From NCBI GenBank assembly GCA_029960045.1, contig JASCOV010000002.1, forward strand, positions 248,001-312,000: a stretch of DNA of 64,000 nucleotides, written 5' to 3'. Position 1 is the first letter of the stretch; the number at the start of each line of letters is the position of its first letter. Below, piece after piece: positions 49,743 through 59,106 of the stretch. This DNA is from Flavobacteriaceae bacterium PS02293 (GTDB taxonomy: Bacteria > Bacteroidota > Bacteroidia > Flavobacteriales > Weeksellaceae). The notes under the pieces are model-generated. The model did not search any database and had not been told where the DNA came from. It saw only the letters and a list, made by a program, of their open reading frames with translations. Position numbers and translations under genes: made by a program.

Positions 49743-51842
49743 ATGAAACTTTGTATAGCCGAAAAACCCAGCGTTGCCCGTGATATTGCCAAAGTTTTGG
49801 GAGCCAATAATCCCAAAAGTGGCTATATGGAAGGAAACGGCTATTGCGTCACCTGGACTTTCGGACATCTTTGCACCCTGAAAGAACCGCAGGACTACGC
49901 ACCACATTTTAAATCCTGGGATTTGATTTTCTTACCCATTATTCCCAAACAATTCGGAATCAAACTGATAGATAACAATGGCGTTGAAAAGCAATTTAAT
50001 ACGATAGCAAAATTAGTTCAGGAATGTGATGAGGTCATCAATTGTGGTGATGCCGGGCAAGAAGGAGAACTCATCCAGCGTTGGGTTTTGCAGAAAGCAA
50101 AATGCGACAAACCAATGAAACGCTTGTGGATTTCGTCCTTGACAGAAGATTCCATCAAAGAAGGTTTTGAAAACTTAAAACCTGCCGAAGATTACAAAAA
50201 TTTGTATCAGGCAGGAAATGCAAGAGCTATCGGAGACTGGCTTTTAGGAATTAATGCAACAAGATTATTCACTAAAAAATTTGGAGGAAATAAAGCTGTT
50301 TTATCGATTGGAAGAGTTCAGACTCCAACTTTGGCAATGCTCGTTCAGCGTCAAAAAGAAATCGATGCATTTTCTCAGGAAGAATATTGGGAACTTAAAA
50401 CAAAATATAGAGAGGTACTTTTCAGTGCATCAATTGACCGATTAAAAACTTTAGAAAAAGCTGAAAAAGGCTTAGAATATCTCAAGAAAAATCAATTCGA
50501 AATTGTCTCTTTTGAAATCAAAGAAGGAAAAGAAAAGAATCCGAGATTGTTTGATTTGACGGGACTTCAGGTGGAAGCGAATAAGAAATTTGGATTTTCT
50601 GCGGAGCATACACTTAATTATATTCAAAGTCTGTACGAGAAAAAACACACGACTTATCCGAGAGTTGATACGACTTATTTATCAGAAAACCTCTATCCAA
50701 AAATCGGTGGAATTCTGAAAAGTATGACGATTTACTCAGACTTGATTTCGCCGTTACTTTCCCAACCGATTCCGAAGACAAAAGCGGTTTTTGATGATAC
50801 AAAAGTGACGGATCACCACGCCATTATTCCAACAGAAATTCCGCCTTCCTCAAACCTGAGTCGGGAAGAAAAGTTGATTTATGATTTAGTCGCCAAACGA
50901 TTCATCGCCGTTTTCTATCCGGAATGTAAAATTTCAAATACATTGGTGGAAGGTCAGGTCGGCACAATTCCGTTCAAAGCTTCCGGAAAGCAAATCCTGG
51001 AACCTGGCTGGCGAGCGGTTTATGCGAAAGATAAAAAAGAAGAAAAGGACGAAAAAGATAAAGACGAGGAACAAACAATTCCGGAATTTACAGCTGGTGA
51101 AAAAGGCGAACACGAACCTTTAATTCATCAAGGAAAAACTTCGCCACCAAAACCTTACACAGAAGCAACTTTGCTAAGAGCAATGGAAACCGCCGGAAAA
51201 CAGGTTGAAGATGAAGAATTGCGAGAAATGTTAAAAAATAATGGTATCGGAAGACCATCAACTCGAGCAAACATCATCGAAACCTTGTTCCGAAGAAAAT
51301 ATATCGAACGTAAAAAGAAAAACCTTGTCGCAACTTCTATTGGTATTGATTTGATCGACACCATCGAAGACGAAGTTCTCAAAAGCCCCGAACTCACAGG
51401 AGAATGGGAATCCAAACTGCGCAGAATCGAAAAAGGCGAGTACGAAGCCAACCAATTCAAAGACGAATTGATAGAAATGGTAACGGAACTGACGCGAAAA
51501 GTCATCAGTTCAAAAGGAAAAGTCATCAATTTCGAGGAAGAAAAACCTGCACCGCTAAAAGAAAAAGTACCAAGAGTAAAAAGCGAAATCATCTGGACAG
51601 AAACCCAATGTCCAAAGTGTAAATCTAATATGTTAATGAAAGGAAAAGCAGCAATAGGATGTTCGGATTTCAAAGCTTGTGGTTTCAAAGTTTCATTCGA
51701 AATATTAGGGAAAAGGCTATCAGAAAAACAACTTCAGGATTTGATTCTTAAAAATAAAACGTCTAAATTGAAAGGTTTCACAGGAACTCAGGAAGAAGGA
51801 ATTTTGATTATGAATGAAGATTTCTCCATCGCTTTAAAATAG
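49743..51842 (+). CDS. topB: DNA topoisomerase III
   Basis: A 699-aa type IA topoisomerase that passes single strands to decatenate and resolve intermediates. Toprim domain at 1-140 (CIAEKPSVARDIA with the metal Glu, NCGDAGQEGELIQRW), active-site Tyr305 in TTYPRVDTTYLSE, and AMETAGKQVEDEELREMLKNNGIGRPSTRANIIETLF near 480-520. A C-terminal zinc-ribbon-like part (CPKCKSNMLMKGKAAIGCSD...CGF) follows. Length and layout are normal for flavobacterial TopB. Confidence 0.95.
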   Translation: MKLCIAEKPSVARDIAKVLGANNPKSGYMEGNGYCVTWTFGHLCTLKEPQDYAPHFKSWDLIFLPIIPKQFGIKLIDNNGVEKQFNTIAKLVQECDEVINCGDAGQEGELIQRWVLQKAKCDKPMKRLWISSLTEDSIKEGFENLKPAEDYKNLYQAGNARAIGDWLLGINATRLFTKKFGGNKAVLSIGRVQTPTLAMLVQRQKEIDAFSQEEYWELKTKYREVLFSASIDRLKTLEKAEKGLEYLKKNQFEIVSFEIKEGKEKNPRLFDLTGLQVEANKKFGFSAEHTLNYIQSLYEKKHTTYPRVDTTYLSENLYPKIGGILKSMTIYSDLISPLLSQPIPKTKAVFDDTKVTDHHAIIPTEIPPSSNLSREEKLIYDLVAKRFIAVFYPECKISNTLVEGQVGTIPFKASGKQILEPGWRAVYAKDKKEEKDEKDKDEEQTIPEFTAGEKGEHEPLIHQGKTSPPKPYTEATLLRAMETAGKQVEDEELREMLKNNGIGRPSTRANIIETLFRRKYIERKKKNLVATSIGIDLIDTIEDEVLKSPELTGEWESKLRRIEKGEYEANQFKDELIEMVTELTRKVISSKGKVINFEEEKPAPLKEKVPRVKSEIIWTETQCPKCKSNMLMKGKAAIGCSDFKACGFKVSFEILGKRLSEKQLQDLILKNKTSKLKGFTGTQEEGILIMNEDFSIALK

Positions 51843-51879
51843 AAAAACCCTTTCAGCTTCAAACTCTGAAAGGGTTTTT
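51843..51879. terminator. Bidirectional terminator between topB and GH28
   Basis: AAAAACCCTTTCAG and CTGAAAGGGTTTTT form a perfect 14-bp stem with a nine-base loop directly after the topB stop. T runs on both strands suit both convergent genes. Confidence 0.85.
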
Positions 51880-51910
51880 GAAATTAACACCTTTTAATAA
51901 TCGTAAAAAA

Positions 51911-53398
51911 TTATTTTACAACAATTGCTTTCTTCAGATTACTATCCACTTTATAATCTGTACTGTTATTTATTTTCACATTTTCAAAAACGATATTATT
52001 GGCATTTTTCCCAACAATTCCTTTTTTACTCGTGATATTCACATTTTTAAAATAAAGATTCTCAATCAGTTTCTCAGGAAGTCCAGTGAAACTGAAAGCC
52101 GTTTCAGACGAAGCACAGTTCACGTTACTCACATAAAAATCGTGAAAATAAGGAACTTTTTCTCCCGAATGTTGCGCTGCTTCACTTTCTTTTGTACTTC
52201 CAACAGGCGCATCAGCGTAAAACGTATCAAACATTACTGCTTCTTTGATGATGTTTTTCATCTCGATATTGTCGATGAAGATTTGACTTACGTCGCCACC
52301 TCTTCCGGAGTTACTTTTCACACGAATTCCGATATCTGTTCCGTCAAAAGTACAGTTGGTAACGTAGATGTTTTTCATTCCTCCGTCTGTATTACTTCCG
52401 ATGACGAAACCGCCGTGACCTTCATTCACAGTACATTCTGCGATGATTACGTTTTGTAGATTGGCTTCACCATTTTTAGGAGTTCCACTGGATTTCATAC
52501 AGATTCCGTCGTCGCCGGCGTTCACTTTTGTGTTGTAAATAATTACGTTTTTCGAAGCACTGATATCAATTCCGTCGCCGTTTTGAGCCCATTTTGGATT
52601 GTAAACAGTTGTATTTCTGATGACAAGATTTGTAATTTGTTTTGGATTGATGACAAATTTCGGAGAGTTTCTGAACGTCGGTCCGTCAATCAAAAGATTT
52701 GTTACTTTAGATAATGTAAACATCATTGGTCTTAAAAAATGATGAATTTGTTCGTACATATCTATTGTTGCGCCTGGCGTTTTTGTAATCACTTTTGCTA
52801 ATTCTTCGCCATTTTTAGCAGCTACACTTGGCCACCAGATTTTCCCGTCGTCACTAAGAGTACTTCCCGGTTTTGCCAGCAATTCTTTCCATTGTGCATC
52901 TGTAGTTTTGAATTTCTTCACAGGTCTCCAAGCTTCTCCTGCACCGTCGAAAATTCCTTTTCCGGTGAAAGAAACATCCTTCAAATTATTTCCCCAAATC
53001 GGAGCTGTCACTTCAAATTTTCCAGGTGAAGATTCTCTAATTGGGAATTGTTTCACATCACTGCTGAATTGTACAACTGCACCTTCTTCAACGTGAAAAT
53101 CGATTTTACTTTTCAATTCAATTGGTCCTGTCAACCAGATTCCGGCTGGGACAATTAATCTTCCGCCACCGTTCGCCGCAATTGTTGTGATTGCTTTTTC
53201 GAAAGCTTTTGTGTTCAATGTTTTTCCATCAGCAACACCTCCAAAATCTTTGAAGTTGTAATCTTTTTGAGGAATCGTCGGCAAAACCATTTCGCCGAAT
53301 TTGAATGGCGCTTTGTCAATGTAATATTGAATGTCGTTTTTCTGAGCAGAAATGAGCGTTGCAACAGAAAACGCAAGACCTATTAATAGTTTTTTCAT
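51911..53398 (-). CDS. Secreted glycoside hydrolase family 28 (polygalacturonase-like)
   Basis: A 495-aa exported enzyme (signal peptide MKKLLIGLAFSVATLISAQ) with the right-handed beta-helix of GH28. Catalytic landmarks: QNGDGIDISASKNVIIYNTKVNAGDDGICMKSSG (NxD and DD motifs near 290-315), GHGGFVIGSNTDGG (GHG) and RVKSNSGRGG (RIK-type). GH28 hydrolyses galacturonan or rhamnogalacturonan bonds in pectin. An N-terminal Pectate_lyase_3-like FKDFGGVADGKTLNTKAFEKAI block is present. It stands alone, not in a visible polysaccharide utilisation locus. Confidence 0.93.
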   Translation of the reverse strand: MKKLLIGLAFSVATLISAQKNDIQYYIDKAPFKFGEMVLPTIPQKDYNFKDFGGVADGKTLNTKAFEKAITTIAANGGGRLIVPAGIWLTGPIELKSKIDFHVEEGAVVQFSSDVKQFPIRESSPGKFEVTAPIWGNNLKDVSFTGKGIFDGAGEAWRPVKKFKTTDAQWKELLAKPGSTLSDDGKIWWPSVAAKNGEELAKVITKTPGATIDMYEQIHHFLRPMMFTLSKVTNLLIDGPTFRNSPKFVINPKQITNLVIRNTTVYNPKWAQNGDGIDISASKNVIIYNTKVNAGDDGICMKSSGTPKNGEANLQNVIIAECTVNEGHGGFVIGSNTDGGMKNIYVTNCTFDGTDIGIRVKSNSGRGGDVSQIFIDNIEMKNIIKEAVMFDTFYADAPVGSTKESEAAQHSGEKVPYFHDFYVSNVNCASSETAFSFTGLPEKLIENLYFKNVNITSKKGIVGKNANNIVFENVKINNSTDYKVDSNLKKAIVVK

Positions 53399-53470
53399 TG
53401 TTTATTTTATATGAATTCTTTTGATTAATTATAAATGTTTTAGTTAAAGTCAATTCATTAATTATAATTT

Positions 53471-53572
53471 GGGCAGCTTTTCCGTCTTCCGTTCCCGCTA
53501 TTTTTCTTTTTAGTTGCCTTCGACTTCGCTCAGGCAACTAAAAAAAAATGAGCTCCACTCAAGTCGGGTTGC
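53471..53572 (+). repeat. Dispersed repeat R1, copy 8, with inserted hairpin
   Basis: GGGCAGCTTTTCCGTCTTCC, GTTCCCGCTATTTTTC, then a hairpin TAGTTGCCT...AGGCAACTA (53,511-53,519; 53,532-53,540) around CGACTTCGCTC, then AAAAAATGAGCTCCACTC and AAGTCGGGTTGC. GAGCTC subfamily. The central hairpin is an R4-like sequence. The gap 53,399-53,892 otherwise contains only the next repeat pair and an AT-rich leader. Confidence 0.8.
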
Positions 53573-53606
53573 GTTAGATTCGTCGTTTCAATTTTATATT
53601 AGAAAG

Positions 53607-53683
53607 TCTTCGACTCCGCTCAGACTGACAATGTATAGATAGAACAATTGATATTAGAATTGTCACACTGAGCGGAGTCGAAG
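53607..53683. repeat. Inverted pair of R4 repeats
   Basis: TCTTCGACTCCGCTCAGACT plus GACAA (53,607-53,631) and TTGTCACACTGAGCGGAGTC plus GAAG (53,660-53,683) are complementary except near the loop side. R4-type strings also occur at 18,806. Together they could fold into a long hairpin upstream of fabV. Confidence 0.65.
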
Positions 53684-53892
53684 TGTTTTCCACAATATAA
53701 GAGCAACTGTTTGCTGGTAAAATTAAAAAAAATATCAACTTGCGCAATCGATTGCATAAAATAAATAATCACATATTCGTAAAGTCTTATTAACGCTAAT
53801 CAAATTAAAATTGGTTAAGTTCTTTTTAAACAAAAATTCCTTATTATTTGCTCAAATTTCTTTAATTTGCAATGCTAAAAATAATTTCAACA

Positions 53893-55095
53893 ATGATTAT
53901 TCAACCAAGAACAAGAGGATTTATTTGCTTGACAGCTCATCCGGATGGAGCGCTTCAAAGCGTAAAAAACCAAATAGAATATGTAAAGTCCAAAGGTGCA
54001 ATCAAAAACGGACCAAAAAAAGTTTTGGTAATCGGAGCTTCTACAGGTTTCGGGCTTTCTTCCAGAATCACGGCAGCTTTCGGTTCAGATGCGGCTACAG
54101 TTGGTGTTTTCTTCGAGAAACCAGCTTCTGAAGGCAAAATGGGAACAGCAGGCTGGTACAATTCTGCGGCTTTCGAAAAAGAAGCGCACGAAGCTGGACT
54201 TTATGCCAAAAGTATCAACGGTGATGCATTTTCAGATGATATCAAAAAACAAACAATCGAATTAATCAAAAAAGACCTTGGTCAGGTTGATTTGGTGGTT
54301 TACAGCTTGGCTTCTCCAAGAAGAACTCATCCAAAAACTGGCGTTGCACATTCATCCGTTCTTAAACCAATTGGAAATTCTTACACAAATAAAACTGTTG
54401 ATTTCCACACAGGCGTAGTTTCTGATGTTACTATTGCTCCAGTTGAAAACGAAGAAGATATTCCAAATACTGTTGCTGTAATGGGTGGCGAAGACTGGAA
54501 ATTCTGGATAGAAGATTTGAAAGCAGCTGGCGTTTTAGCTGATGGTGTTCAAACGGTTGCTTATTCTTACATCGGCCCAGAATTGACTTTCCCAATCTAC
54601 CGAAACGGAACCATCGGACAAGCGAAAAATGACCTTGAAGCGACTGTGACTGTTCTAAATGATTTATTAAAAGACCTTAACGGAAAATCTTATGTTTCTG
54701 TTAATAAAGCTCTTGTAACTCAATCAAGTTCTGCAATTCCTGTAGTTCCATTGTATATTTCTCTGCTTTACAAAGTGATGAAAGCAAAAGGAACACACGA
54801 AGGTACAATCGAACAAATCCAAAGACTTTTCGCAGAGAGATTATATACTGAAGATGGAAATGTGGCTTTGGATGAGGCGGGCAGAATTAGAATCGATGAT
54901 TTGGAAATGGCGGATGATGTGCAGGCAGAAGTTGACAGATTGTGGAAAGAAATCACCACTGAAAATCTTTCTGATATCAGTGATATTGCCGGTTACAGAA
55001 AAGAATTCTTCAATCTTTTCGGTTTCGAAGTTGACGGAATTGATTATGAAAAAGATGCGAACGAGAATGTACAAGTTCCGAGTATCGAGGCTTAA
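53893..55095 (+). CDS. fabV: Trans-2-enoyl-ACP/CoA reductase, FabV type
   Basis: FabV is the NADH-dependent enoyl reductase for the last step of fatty acid elongation and is insensitive to triclosan. The 400-aa protein starts MIIQPRTRGFICLTAHPDGA, has the nucleotide motif VLVIGASTGFGLSSRI near 50, the block VYSLASPRRTHPKTG, and the long active-site motif with Tyr and Lys spaced by eight residues (YRNGTIGQAK). The start at 53,893 gives the typical length; a longer frame to 53,872 is not needed. Confidence 0.95.
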   Translation: MIIQPRTRGFICLTAHPDGALQSVKNQIEYVKSKGAIKNGPKKVLVIGASTGFGLSSRITAAFGSDAATVGVFFEKPASEGKMGTAGWYNSAAFEKEAHEAGLYAKSINGDAFSDDIKKQTIELIKKDLGQVDLVVYSLASPRRTHPKTGVAHSSVLKPIGNSYTNKTVDFHTGVVSDVTIAPVENEEDIPNTVAVMGGEDWKFWIEDLKAAGVLADGVQTVAYSYIGPELTFPIYRNGTIGQAKNDLEATVTVLNDLLKDLNGKSYVSVNKALVTQSSSAIPVVPLYISLLYKVMKAKGTHEGTIEQIQRLFAERLYTEDGNVALDEAGRIRIDDLEMADDVQAEVDRLWKEITTENLSDISDIAGYRKEFFNLFGFEVDGIDYEKDANENVQVPSIEA

Positions 55096-55150
55096 AATAG
55101 AAGTTAGAGTTTAGATATTAGAATTTAGATTTTAATCAAAATATTAAAAC

Positions 55151-55184
55151 AAAAAACGGCTACTTTTTTAGTAGCCGTTTTTTT
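55151..55184. terminator. Bidirectional terminator after fabV
   Basis: AAAAAACGGCTAC (55,151-55,163) and GTAGCCGTTTTTTT (55,171-55,184) form a 13-bp stem. It is shared with the convergent acyltransferase gene, whose stop codon overlaps its right end. Confidence 0.85.
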
Positions 55185-55977
55185 ATGGTTGAGGTTTATT
55201 TGTTTCTTTTAATTTCGTATCATAATCGTGCAGAATGTTATGTTCTGCAGTCTGTCCAATGGCGTGCATTATTTTGTCCATAATTTCTGCAGCCGTTTCA
55301 TTATCATAATCGATGTCCAAAACCGGCTGAAACTCCATTGTAGGTTTTACGCCTGTGACTTTTATTTTCAAACCTTTCTTATCAAATGCTCTTCTGAAAC
55401 CATTGATTTTGATAGGAATTACGGTTGGTCTTTGATTTTTAATCAGTTTCGCTGTTCCTTTTCTGCCTTGTGCAAAAGCAGAAGTTGTTCCTTGAGGAAA
55501 CGTAATTACCCAGCCATTATCTAAGGCTTTCATAATATTTTCAATCTCACTGAGGTCAACCATTCTGTTGACATTTTTACCTTCGGCTCTCCAGGTTCTT
55601 TTTACTGTGATTGCACCTGCAATTTTGAAAATTCTTGCAAGGATTCCTTTATTCATCGTTTCTTCTGCAGCAACGTAATAGAAATCAACTTTTGGATTCA
55701 GAAGATAAACAGGATTTTTAATCGTGTTGTGATAACCATTATTTACGGCGCAAAATGCGTGATACATTGCGGCAACATCGGCAAAATAGGTCTGGTGATT
55801 AGACACAAAGAGTACATTGCTATCTGGCAAATCAGAAAGATTTTCGGTTCCTGTAATTTTTAGTTTGTTAAAACCATTGAATCTTCTGTAAGAAACGACA
55901 CCAAGAATGAAAATAATCACTCTTTTCAAGATGTAGATGTTTCCAAAAGAATCGGTAAAAATATTTTTTTTCGCCAT
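55183..55977 (-). CDS. 1-acyl-glycerol-3-phosphate acyltransferase family protein
   Basis: A 264-aa PlsC-type acyltransferase that should transfer acyl groups in phospholipid or lipid synthesis, membrane-associated. The catalytic block VLFVSNHQTYFADVAAMYHAF has His and Asp separated by five residues, one more than the usual HX4D. The second block ITFPQGTTSAFAQGRKGTAKLI is the substrate-binding FPxGT motif, and VIPIKINGFRRAF follows. A C-terminal extension (to KPQP) is hydrophilic. Convergent with fabV. Confidence 0.85.
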   Translation of the reverse strand: MAKKNIFTDSFGNIYILKRVIIFILGVVSYRRFNGFNKLKITGTENLSDLPDSNVLFVSNHQTYFADVAAMYHAFCAVNNGYHNTIKNPVYLLNPKVDFYYVAAEETMNKGILARIFKIAGAITVKRTWRAEGKNVNRMVDLSEIENIMKALDNGWVITFPQGTTSAFAQGRKGTAKLIKNQRPTVIPIKINGFRRAFDKKGLKIKVTGVKPTMEFQPVLDIDYDNETAAEIMDKIMHAIGQTAEHNILHDYDTKLKETNKPQP

Positions 55978-56023
55978 TGATATTTAATTATAACTTCCGA
56001 ATTTGGTAATTATTACTGCAAAA

Positions 56024-56653
56024 CTAAACATTTTTTAATAAGTTACTGAACTCGCTTAATATCATAGAAGTAGCTCCCCAAATAATATAACCATTAAAAT
56101 CAATAACAGGAACTTCCGTGCCATTGGTAGAAGGTAAAATCATATTTTTCGGTTGGTCGGGCAAACTTAATAATGATGAAATTGGAAATTCTATCAATTC
56201 GACAGCTTCACTTTCCTGTAAAAAGAATTCTGGATTCTTTTTGGTGTAAGAAACAAAAGAATGAACATAAAAATTACTCGGCGGAATATAAATCGGAGAC
56301 ATCTCACGGATAATTCTCACATAATGTTCATCAATTCCTAATTCTTCTGAAGTTTCCCTTTTTGCTGTGTGAGCAAAGTCCAGATCTTCTTTTTCATTTT
56401 TTCCACCTGGCAAAGAGATTTGTCCGCTGTGACGGTCTTTTTCGTTAACGCTTCTTACAATCAGTGGAAAATGCCATTCATTATTCTTAAGATAAAGAAG
56501 AATGTTGACCGCTGCAAACTTTGGATTTTTAGTCAGAATATCTTCGTAGCTGTAAACAGGACGATAAGGCGGAGAATAGATTTTATGAGCATTTTCGCCC
56601 AACAATTCCGCTTGTTTGATGTCTCTGAGTAAGTCTTTTCCAAAAATCTGCAT
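56024..56653 (-). CDS. CoA pyrophosphatase-type Nudix hydrolase
   Basis: A 209-aa Nudix enzyme. Nudix box: SLPGGKNEKEDLDFAHTAKRETSEELGI near 79-106, preceded by the region typical for CoA diphosphatases (VNILLYLKNNEWHFPLIVRSVNEKDRHSGQISLPGG). Such enzymes cut CoA and its derivatives to phosphopantetheine and 3',5'-ADP. The C-terminus has WGATSMILSEF as in that group. It lies 46 nt before the acyltransferase gene on the same strand, so the two could form an operon. Confidence 0.88.
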   Translation of the reverse strand: MQIFGKDLLRDIKQAELLGENAHKIYSPPYRPVYSYEDILTKNPKFAAVNILLYLKNNEWHFPLIVRSVNEKDRHSGQISLPGGKNEKEDLDFAHTAKRETSEELGIDEHYVRIIREMSPIYIPPSNFYVHSFVSYTKKNPEFFLQESEAVELIEFPISSLLSLPDQPKNMILPSTNGTEVPVIDFNGYIIWGATSMILSEFSNLLKNV

Positions 56654-56726
56654 ATCTCAAAGATACGGAAAATTGGAAGATTTATTATTTCAAAATCGCA
56701 AAAAATTAAATGCAGTATTGGAATAA

Positions 56727-56757
56727 AAAAGTCGCAAAGATTTCCTTCGCGACTTTT
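56727..56757 (-). terminator. Terminator after the TolC gene
   Basis: AAAAGTCGC (56,727-56,735) and GCGACTTTT (56,749-56,757) pair perfectly around a 13-base loop. On the minus strand the stem is followed by TTTTTTATT, downstream of the TolC-family gene ending at 56,782. Confidence 0.75.
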
Positions 56758-56781
56758 ATGTATAAATAATTAATTTAAATT

Positions 56782-58143
56782 TTAAAGCGAAATCCCACGT
56801 CCGGCATAGAAATCCAAAACTTTGATGCTGAACAGATAATTGTATTTTGCTTGTGCAACAGAACCTTGCGCATTTGCATAATTATTTCTCGCCATCGTTA
56901 CATCATAGATTGTGGAACGTCCGGCGTCATAACTTTTAGTCGCAAAATCAAGTGCCAGCTTTGTACTTCTTTCAGCCTCCATTGCAGAAATGTAAATTTC
57001 GTAATTGGAATCTGCATTGAACTGAGCCTGCTGAATATCCTGTTTTAACTGGAATTTCTGTTGCTCCAAATTATTTTTAGCAATGACTTCATTTATTTTT
57101 GTCTGCTCAACCTGCAGTTTTGTAATTCCTTTGTTGAAAATCGGAATATTTGCAGATAGGCTAAGTTGTTGTCCAAAATTGTCACTGTATTGTTGAGAGA
57201 AATTTCTTTCTGTGATGGCAACAGGATTTCCTGCAGCATCTAAACTATAACCGAGTGTATTTTTGTTCAATAGGTTATTGTAAAAACTTCCAATTCCTGC
57301 TGTTGCTGTTATTGTCGGATAAAAATTTGTTCTCACAACTTCGGTTTGTGCTTCAGCTGCTTTTATTCTTATTTCTGCAGCTTTCACAATCGGTTGAGAT
57401 GTGTAAGCGATATTCAAAACGTCATCCACAGTTTCTGTTTGTGGCGTCAATTCATCTGGAACTGGAATATCAACCACGTCAAATGTTTTATAATCAGGAA
57501 GCTGAAGAAGCTGAGCCATTGCGAAAAGAGCTTTGTCCACATTGATTTGAGCGGTCTTTACATTTTGCTTTTCTCTTGCAAGAGAAGCCGTTGCTTCTGC
57601 TAAAACTGTTTGAGCAGTTGTCCCGACATCAGTGGTTATTTTTGCTCTGTCATAGAGTTTTTGTGCATTTTCCATCGCACTTTCGGAGATTTTTTTGATT
57701 TCTCTGTTCAGCATTACGTTGAGATATTGTTGTGCGATTTGTAATGCGATATTATTTTTAATGGTTTCGATGTCTTGTAAGCTTGCATCAACATCAAAAC
57801 CTGTTTTTCGGATTGTTTTTTCCAATCTTCCGTTGTTGTAAACCAAAACACTTGCACCAACATTCGCTCCGTTGTAATAACTGTCATTTCGGATACTTGA
57901 AGTTCCTACTAATGACTGTCCGAAGTTGGCATTGTTAGAAATGGTTCCAGAAACCGAAGGCAAATATTCCTTTTTTGCCATTTCCAGATTTTTTGTCTGT
58001 ACATCTTTGTTGTAAGCCTGCGCTTGGATTTGCAAGTTGTTTTTAATTGCATAATCCACACATTCCTGAATCGTCCATTTCTTCTGAGAAAATCCCAAAA
58101 CTCCGATGGACAAAAGCGAAATACAAAAAACTTTTTTAAGCAT
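56782..58143 (-). CDS. TolC-family outer membrane efflux protein (second system)
   Basis: A 453-aa outer-membrane channel with signal peptide (MLKKVFCISLLSIGVLGFSQ), then KKWTIQECVDYAIKNNLQIQAQAYN. Two homologous halves carry long helices (QKLYDRAKITTDVGTTAQTVLAEATASLAREKQN; TKLALDFATKSYDAGRSTIYDVTMARNNYANAQ). It is divergent from the ABC genes starting at 58,305 and should serve as the exit duct of that pump. The start at 58,143 is set by the signal peptide; the frame runs further upstream without need. Confidence 0.93.
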   Translation of the reverse strand: MLKKVFCISLLSIGVLGFSQKKWTIQECVDYAIKNNLQIQAQAYNKDVQTKNLEMAKKEYLPSVSGTISNNANFGQSLVGTSSIRNDSYYNGANVGASVLVYNNGRLEKTIRKTGFDVDASLQDIETIKNNIALQIAQQYLNVMLNREIKKISESAMENAQKLYDRAKITTDVGTTAQTVLAEATASLAREKQNVKTAQINVDKALFAMAQLLQLPDYKTFDVVDIPVPDELTPQTETVDDVLNIAYTSQPIVKAAEIRIKAAEAQTEVVRTNFYPTITATAGIGSFYNNLLNKNTLGYSLDAAGNPVAITERNFSQQYSDNFGQQLSLSANIPIFNKGITKLQVEQTKINEVIAKNNLEQQKFQLKQDIQQAQFNADSNYEIYISAMEAERSTKLALDFATKSYDAGRSTIYDVTMARNNYANAQGSVAQAKYNYLFSIKVLDFYAGRGISL

Positions 58144-58276
58144 AAAAGAAAAATTATATACAATAAGACTTCGGAATTGTAAAAATGTTACGCCAACAAT
58201 TAAATTTTTTTTCAAATTTTGATTGAATAAAAAATTCCAAAAATATTTTTTCTGAATCTGTAACAATTACACATTC

Positions 58277-58299
58277 GGATTTACTTATATGTAAAATCC
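58277..58299. promoter_or_regulatory. Imperfect palindrome between divergent efflux genes
   Basis: GGATTTAC, six-base centre TTATAT, GTAAAATCC: two arms complementary with a one-base bulge. It lies six bases before the ATG of the ATPase gene and about 130 nt from the TolC start, so it is a candidate operator for this efflux locus. Confidence 0.45.
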
Positions 58300-58304
58300 A
58301 GACA

Positions 58305-59006
58305 ATGTCTCATCCGATTCTGAAAATAGAAGATGTCAACAAATCTTACGATACAGGTAAGAGCAAACTTCACGTGCTGAAAGGTATTAATCTTAATATC
58401 AATCAAGGCGAGTTTGTTTCTATTATGGGAAGTTCCGGTTCCGGAAAATCGACTTTGCTTAATATTATTGGTATTTTGGACGAAGCTGATAACGGGATTT
58501 ATGAGCTTGACGGATTTCCTATCAAACATCTTACAGAAGTAAAAGCGGCGGAATATAGAAGTCGATTCATCGGATTTATTTTTCAGTCATTTAATTTGAT
58601 TAATTATAAAACGGCGCTGGAAAATGTGGCACTTCCTTTATATTATCAAAATGTTTCCAGAAAAGAAAGAACGAAAAAAGCTTTGGAATATCTGGAAAAG
58701 GTAGGATTGAAAGAATGGGCGGAACATCTTCCAAGTGAACTTTCCGGAGGACAAAAACAAAGAGTTGCCATCGCAAGAGCATTAATCTCTGAACCAAAAT
58801 TAATCCTTGCCGATGAACCAACCGGAGCGTTGGATTCCAAGACAACGCACGATATTATGAAATTGCTTCAGGAAATCAACAACGAAGGAAAAACAATTGT
58901 TGTTGTAACTCACGAAAATGATGTTGCAGCACAAACCAAAAGAAATGTTGTCCTGAAAGACGGCAGAATAGAAAGTGATGAGTTCATCAAACAAATCGTA
59001 TTGTAA
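58305..59006 (+). CDS. ABC transporter ATPase (MacB/LolD type, second system)
   Basis: A 233-aa ATPase: Walker A GSSGSGKST near 42-50, Q-loop IGFIFQSFNLI, signature LSGGQKQRVAIARAL near 147, Walker B LILADEPTGALDSK near 166 and H-loop VVTHE. It should drive the two MacB-like permeases encoded at 59,107 and 60,426. Confidence 0.95.
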   Translation: MSHPILKIEDVNKSYDTGKSKLHVLKGINLNINQGEFVSIMGSSGSGKSTLLNIIGILDEADNGIYELDGFPIKHLTEVKAAEYRSRFIGFIFQSFNLINYKTALENVALPLYYQNVSRKERTKKALEYLEKVGLKEWAEHLPSELSGGQKQRVAIARALISEPKLILADEPTGALDSKTTHDIMKLLQEINNEGKTIVVVTHENDVAAQTKRNVVLKDGRIESDEFIKQIVL

Positions 59007-59013
59007 ATAAAAT

Positions 59014-59039
59014 GGCTTCGAGAGCCTCAGCCTGACAAA
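59014..59039. repeat. Short repeat R3, copy in the efflux operon
   Basis: GGCTTCGAGAGCCTCAGCCT followed by GACAAA, the same as at 18,754. It lies in the gap between the ATPase and first permease genes. Confidence 0.6.
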
Positions 59040-59106
59040 TTGGAAAGAGAGTCTCCACCTGACAAAAAAATAACAATTAACAATTCATCATTAATAATTA
59101 AAGAAA

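Noticed and set aside
51155-51688. A 177-aa frame antisense to topB
   Set aside because: It opposes the conserved topoisomerase core and zinc-ribbon region; composition is that of a complement strand.
53811-54131. A 106-aa frame overlapping fabV
   Set aside because: It is out of frame with the well-supported fabV and ends within it without features.
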